Source of the DNA: Candidatus Zixiibacteriota bacterium
GTDB lineage: Bacteria; Zixibacteria; MSB-5A5; WJJR01
NCBI GenBank assembly: GCA_020058315.1
Contig: JAGVEK010000426.1
Coordinates: 1 to 8,547, forward strand
Reading direction: 5' to 3'
DNA: 8,547 bases
The notes under the pieces were generated by a model. The model was not told where the DNA came from, did not search any database, and saw nothing but the letters and a program-made list of their open reading frames with translations. The translations under genes and the position numbers were made by a program. Positions 6,149 through 8,547 of this stretch are shown one piece after another (the first letter of the stretch is position 1; each line of letters begins with the position of its first letter).

Positions 6149-6862
6149 ATGAAGCTCACAGTCCCAAACCCAGGTTCTCTGAATCGATCCGTCGGCATAC
6201 TGTTCTTGGTCGTAGTCTGTGCGGCAGTACCAGGACTTGCACCCGCACAGACAGCGGCACCAACGGTCGATACCAATCTCGTCATCATCCCGACTCGGTC
6301 CCCTGATGCGGTTCAAGCCGACATCGACAATGCCCAGAAGGCCAAGTCCGATGCCGACGTTCGGCGCAGTGTGGCACAGTCCCTGAAGGACGCGTCCGAC
6401 GCCAAGGTCGATGTCGCCGAGAAGGAGATCGAGGTTATCGACAAGAAACGCGATCTGGCGAAAAAAGAGAAACGCGACGCCGATGTCGCAGCATTTGAAA
6501 TCCAGAAGACGGCCGCGCGGCAGGCGAAGGACCTGCTGGAGCGTCAGCGGGATTTGCGGCAAGCGGAGCTGGATGTCGTCAAGGCGGAGGTGGATTTCGC
6601 ATCGGCAGCGAAGGCGGCCTATGATCTGGAGTTGCAGCTGATGAAGAAGCGTCTCGAGCTGGCCAAGAGCGCCGGCTCCGGCAATCCGGAGATGCCGCTG
6701 GCTGCATTGCAACAGGCGATGCGTGAGCTTGAGGGTCGCACATTGAAAGCTCAGAAGGAAATGGCGGATAAGCAGACGACGACAAGCGAGCGCCAGGAGT
6801 CTGTGATCGAACGTCGGCTGAAGCTCTTCGAGACTCAGAGCAAGCTGTCGAGTGGGAAATAG
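6149..6862 (+). CDS. Exported coiled-coil protein of unknown function
   Basis: This is a 237-residue protein with an N-terminal export signal: Arg13, a hydrophobic core at about 15-31 and a probable cleavage site after APAQ near 34. The mature part is almost wholly helical and very rich in Ala, Lys, Glu, Asp, Arg and Gln with heptad-like spacing. Two long coiled-coil blocks (about 52-176 and 183-233) are separated by a Gly/Pro hinge, SAGSGNPEMP (174-183). There is one cysteine, Cys24, inside the signal; its position is not that of a good lipobox. No enzymatic motif is visible. It could be a periplasmic spacer or an adaptor-like helical protein; the resemblance to the hairpin of membrane-fusion proteins or OmpH/Skp is only general. 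It has its own strong ribosome site and is separated from aqpZ by 165 bp. Confidence 0.8.
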   Translation: MKLTVPNPGSLNRSVGILFLVVVCAAVPGLAPAQTAAPTVDTNLVIIPTRSPDAVQADIDNAQKAKSDADVRRSVAQSLKDASDAKVDVAEKEIEVIDKKRDLAKKEKRDADVAAFEIQKTAARQAKDLLERQRDLRQAELDVVKAEVDFASAAKAAYDLELQLMKKRLELAKSAGSGNPEMPLAALQQAMRELEGRTLKAQKEMADKQTTTSERQESVIERRLKLFETQSKLSSGK

Positions 6863-6867
6863 CCCCA

Positions 6868-6879
6868 CGAGGCGCCTCG
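6868..6879. repeat. Perfect 12-bp palindrome
   Basis: CGAGGCGCCTCG lies 5 bases after the stop of the coiled-coil gene. It could form part of a weak terminator, but there is no following T tract, so its role is open. Confidence 0.4.
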
Positions 6880-6945
6880 ATCCGTTCCTGCCATCACGCC
6901 TTTGCTAGCCGGCTCTGACTACAAGACCGGTGCGCTGTAGTTCGT

Positions 6946-6967
6946 CCAGCCCATCGCGAAGGGCTGG
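6946..6967. repeat. Stem-loop: 7-bp perfect stem, 8-base loop
   Basis: CCAGCCC (6946-6952) pairs with GGGCTGG (6961-6967) around an ATCGCGAA loop. It lies between the coiled-coil gene and aqpZ, about 60 bp before the aqpZ start. No T tract follows, so an intrinsic terminator is not supported; an mRNA-stability or leader element is possible. Confidence 0.45.
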
Positions 6968-7015
6968 GGCAGCAGATCAATCAACACAAGCATGCATGGT
7001 TCACCATCTACCTGA

Positions 7016-7021
7016 AAGGAG
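7016..7021 (+). promoter_or_regulatory. Shine-Dalgarno sequence of aqpZ
   Basis: AAGGAG is placed 6 bases before the ATG at 7028 and settles the aqpZ start. Confidence 0.85.
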
Positions 7022-7027
7022 ATCACC

Positions 7028-7717
7028 ATGAAGAAATGTGGCGCCGAGTTCTTCGGGACATTCTGGCTTGTCCTTGGCGGGTGCGGGAGCGCAGTGCTGG
7101 CCGCTGCGTTCCCAGGTCTGGGCATCGGCCTTCTTGGAGTTTCGCTGGCCTTCGGTCTGACCGTGTTAACGATGGCCTTCGCCATTGGGCACATATCTGG
7201 ATGTCACCTGAATCCGGCCGTGTCCATTGGCCTCTGGGCGGGCGGCCGCTTCCCTGCGAATAAGCTGCTTCCCTACATCGTCTCCCAAGTGCTGGGTGCA
7301 ATTGTCGCGGGCGGTGTCCTGCTTCTCATCGCCAGCGGCAAGGCTGGCTTCGATGTTTCTGCAGGGTTCGCTTCGAATGGCTATGGTGCTTACTCGCCCG
7401 GAGGTTACTCCCTGCCGGCTGCTCTGCTGACTGAAGTCGTGATGACTATGATGTTCTTGCTCGTCATCATGGGCGCGACCGACAAGCGTGCACCACAGGG
7501 CCTCGCACCCATCGCCATCGGTCTCTGTTTGACCCTGATTCACTTGATCAGCATTCCGGTGACGAATACCTCCGTGAACCCGGCGCGCAGCACAGGGGTG
7601 GCCGTCTTTGCAGGCGGCTGGGCTGTTACCCAGCTCTGGCTGTTCTGGGTAGCGCCTATCGTCGGTGCGATTCTTGGTGCGACTGCCTATCGGTTCATCG
7701 GCAGTGCGAAGGACTGA
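7028..7717 (+). CDS. aqpZ: Aquaporin Z, water channel
   Basis: This 229-residue inner-membrane channel of the MIP family passes water across the cytoplasmic membrane; E. coli AqpZ has 231 residues and aligns along the whole length from memory. Six membrane helices and two half-helices are evident, with NPA boxes at 62-64 (HLNPAVSIG) and 184-186 (SVNPARST). The selectivity-filter residues are those of a strict water channel: Phe42, His172, Thr181 and Arg187, equivalent to Phe43, His174, Thr183 and Arg189 of E. coli. Long blocks such as LAFGLTVLTMAFA, LIASGK and IPVTNTSVNPARST are near identical to the E. coli protein. Cys59 replaces the Gly of HISGGH just before the first NPA box, close to the pore. 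It is preceded by AAGGAG. No neighbour suggests an osmotic regulon. Confidence 0.97.
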   Translation: MKKCGAEFFGTFWLVLGGCGSAVLAAAFPGLGIGLLGVSLAFGLTVLTMAFAIGHISGCHLNPAVSIGLWAGGRFPANKLLPYIVSQVLGAIVAGGVLLLIASGKAGFDVSAGFASNGYGAYSPGGYSLPAALLTEVVMTMMFLLVIMGATDKRAPQGLAPIAIGLCLTLIHLISIPVTNTSVNPARSTGVAVFAGGWAVTQLWLFWVAPIVGAILGATAYRFIGSAKD

Positions 7718-7962
7718 TCGGCATCACCCCTTAGGTCGGCGATAGGGTCGGGGAGTTGCTGAGTACCCGGCTGGACTGCACAAGAGGATCCTCCCTCTGA
7801 CGCACCAGCTGGATGTGAAGTCAGCCTACACCACGAGGTGCAGGCCGCAGCGCACGGGACCGCTGTAACTATCAACAGTCACTATCGTTTCTCGCTCGGG
7901 CGCGTGCGCATTTTGGCGCCGAATAGTGCATCAGATAATGCGTGTTATCCGATGGCCCCGAA
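7718..7962. other. Non-coding stretch, first part of a 452-bp gene-free interval
   Basis: Between aqpZ and the heptamer array I see no convincing gene, RNA gene or T-tract terminator. The only small symmetry noted is GATAA-N6-TTATC at 7934-7949, which could be an operator half-site pair but is short enough to be chance. Confidence 0.5.
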
Positions 7963-8008
7963 GTAGACCAAAATAGACCAAAAACGGCCCCCAGCGGTTT
8001 TGGTCTAC
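7963..8008. repeat. GGTCTAC heptamer cluster A with hairpin potential
   Basis: Two inverted copies lie 10 bp apart: GTAGACC at 7963-7969 and ATAGACC (one change) at 7973-7979. A forward copy GGTCTAC follows at 8002-8008. GTAGACCAAAA (7963-7973) is the exact reverse complement of TTTTGGTCTAC (7998-8008), an 11-bp inverted repeat; the inner copy offers an alternative 10-bp pairing (7974-7983 with 7998-8007). The hairpin loop is GC-rich. The cluster is probably a protein-binding site, perhaps also a transcription stop. Confidence 0.75.
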
Positions 8009-8067
8009 TTTTCGCCTTTCCGACGGGCGATTCTCTCCCGTAAGGATTTGAACCATCGCCAGTTAGG

Positions 8068-8182
8068 CGGGAGCGGGGCCGAGTAGACCATGGTCTACCG
8101 GCGGTCTACTTTCACCCCGCTTTTGGTATACTCGCAGTCTATTCCGGTCTACTTTTTCGGCCCGTTGGTCTACCCGCTCCCG
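8068..8182. repeat. 10-bp inverted repeat flanking heptamer cluster B
   Basis: CGGGAGCGGG (8068-8077) is the exact reverse complement of CCCGCTCCCG (8173-8182). The two arms lie just outside cluster B, the right arm starting at the final base of the last heptamer and running into the end of the adjacent minus-strand gene. In GC-rich DNA a 10-bp match over 100 bp can be chance, but its tight fit around the array is notable. Confidence 0.5.
8083..8173. repeat. GGTCTAC heptamer cluster B, helically phased, iteron-like
   Basis: It begins with a perfect 16-bp palindrome GTAGACCATGGTCTAC (8083-8098). Forward copies are exact at 8092, 8103, 8146 and 8167, with degenerate copies GGTATAC at 8125 and AGTCTAT at 8136. 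Start-to-start steps are 11, 22, 11, 10 and 21 bp, close to whole turns of B-DNA, so the copies would face one side of the helix. Three forward copies in the two clusters share the longer form GGTCTACTTT (8002, 8103, 8146). This is typical of arrays bound by a multimeric DNA-binding protein, as in replication iterons, partition sites or autoregulatory operators; which of these applies is unknown. The last copy overlaps the stop codon of the minus-strand gene at the right edge. Confidence 0.8.
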
Positions 8183-8547
8183 GGGGCTGTGACGGCCCCA
8201 ACCTGCGCCCCCAGGCGGCCCATGATTCGGTCCTGGTCGGCACTGCACAGCCGGGTGAAGGCGTGCAAAAGCTCCTCGACCGTCGGCACCGCGCCAAAGG
8301 CCCCACCTTCACGCGTGTGGCTGAGGTAGTCCTCCAAGCGGATGAGGCGGTCCAAGTCAGCCGCCTGCAGCTTGACCCGGTCCTCCGCGATGGCTTTGGC
8401 CAGCTTGGTGACCGCCATGCGGACAATCTTGTGGTAACGCTCCTGATCGGTGATGCTGGTTTGGAGAGTGCGATCGGCAATCTGGCGGGCCGTTTCCAGC
8501 TCCCGTTCCTGCAGCCGTCGCCGCCAGTCGAAGGTCCGCCCCCACTT
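8170..8547 (-). CDS. Uncharacterised helical protein, possibly phage small-terminase/HTH-like, 5' end outside window
   Basis: The frame is open from the right edge to a TAG at 8170-8172, giving 125 visible residues; the ATG at 8416-8418 is probably internal because the frame upstream remains convincingly coding. The sequence starts KWGRTFDWRRRLQERE, followed by a long charged helix, a QERYHKIVRMAVTKLAKAIA segment, then LQAADLDRLIRLEDYLS and a Gly/Ala-rich tail. Proteins with an N-terminal HTH followed by a K/W-x-x-x-F-x-W-x-x-R element and a regular charged helix are common among small terminase subunits and related phage DNA-binding proteins; this is a resemblance by eye, not a firm family call. 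If it binds DNA, the heptamer array directly downstream is the obvious candidate site. Confidence 0.6.
   Translation of the reverse strand, partial: KWGRTFDWRRRLQERELETARQIADRTLQTSITDQERYHKIVRMAVTKLAKAIAEDRVKLQAADLDRLIRLEDYLSHTREGGAFGAVPTVEELLHAFTRLCSADQDRIMGRLGAQVGAVTAPGSG

Noticed and set aside
6119..6868. Minus-strand frame of 249 codons across the coiled-coil gene
   Set aside because: It is a Leu/Arg-rich shadow frame with no ribosome site. The plus-strand gene has a signal peptide, a strong ribosome site and coherent heptads.
6946..6967. Intrinsic terminator after the coiled-coil gene
   Set aside because: The stem is good but no T tract follows it, so I list it only as a stem-loop.
8031..8062. 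tRNA 3' end on the minus strand (GGTTCAAATCC at 8044-8054)
   Set aside because: The T-loop-like word is there, but the T stem has mismatches and no matching acceptor, anticodon or D arm lies within tRNA distance. It could be a relic attachment site, but I cannot support it.
8053..8062. CCATCGCCAG shared with the recombinase tail at 5910-5919 as a possible fourth tail
   Set aside because: Only 10 bases match and the flanks do not continue in frame or sequence; this is likely chance.
7963..8173. CRISPR array
   Set aside because: The repeated unit is 7-10 bp, in both orientations and with spacings of one or two helical turns; there are no 25-40 bp repeats or uniform spacers.
8139..8480. Minus-strand 113-codon frame overlapping the right-edge gene
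   Set aside because: It is Arg/Ser/Pro-rich out-of-frame translation; the other minus frame stays open to the edge with a regular helical pattern.

Overview
The window is GC-rich bacterial DNA that reads as an accessory region. The predicted products imply a cell with a periplasm: a membrane-fusion protein, MacB-type permeases, two exported proteins and an AqpZ-like water channel. I cannot place the organism; an uncultured Gram-negative-type lineage is my best guess, and nothing in the sequence settles it.

Left part (2-4808). The catalytic domain of a tyrosine recombinase enters from the left edge and stops at 562. Five bases later, on the opposite strand, ends a three-gene export operon that reads right to left: membrane-fusion protein (3059-4399), MacB/FtsX-type permease (1814-3037) and a second such permease (568-1821). 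The permeases overlap by 8 bp. No ATPase gene accompanies them. About 140 bp upstream of the operon lies a truncated second copy of the recombinase 3' end (homology 4538-4808), in the same orientation as the first.

Middle part (4809-5988). A 69-residue Cys-rich zinc-knuckle protein (4839-5048) and an exported HExxH metalloprotease-like protein (5045-5860) are coupled by an ATGA overlap. A third and shorter recombinase tail (5893-5988) follows 32 bp later. Thus two unrelated gene modules sit between three in-frame, collinear recombinase 3' ends. This is the most unusual architecture in the window. It looks like gene cassettes inserted one after another at the 3' end of a recombinase gene, each insertion displacing the old tail, much as islands do at tRNA 3' ends. 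That mechanism is inference.

Right part (5989-8547). There follow a possible 23-codon gene remnant, an exported coiled-coil protein (6149-6862) and aqpZ (7028-7717), the last two each with a strong Shine-Dalgarno sequence. A 452-bp non-coding stretch then holds a striking array of GGTCTAC heptamers (7963-8173) in both orientations. Neighbouring copies are spaced in near multiples of one helical turn, and the array includes a perfect 16-bp palindrome and an 11-bp hairpin. Its last copy covers the stop codon of a minus-strand gene that runs off the right edge; this gene is weakly reminiscent of phage small-terminase or HTH-type DNA-binding proteins. The array looks like a binding site for a DNA-binding protein, such as an iteron, operator, partition or packaging site.
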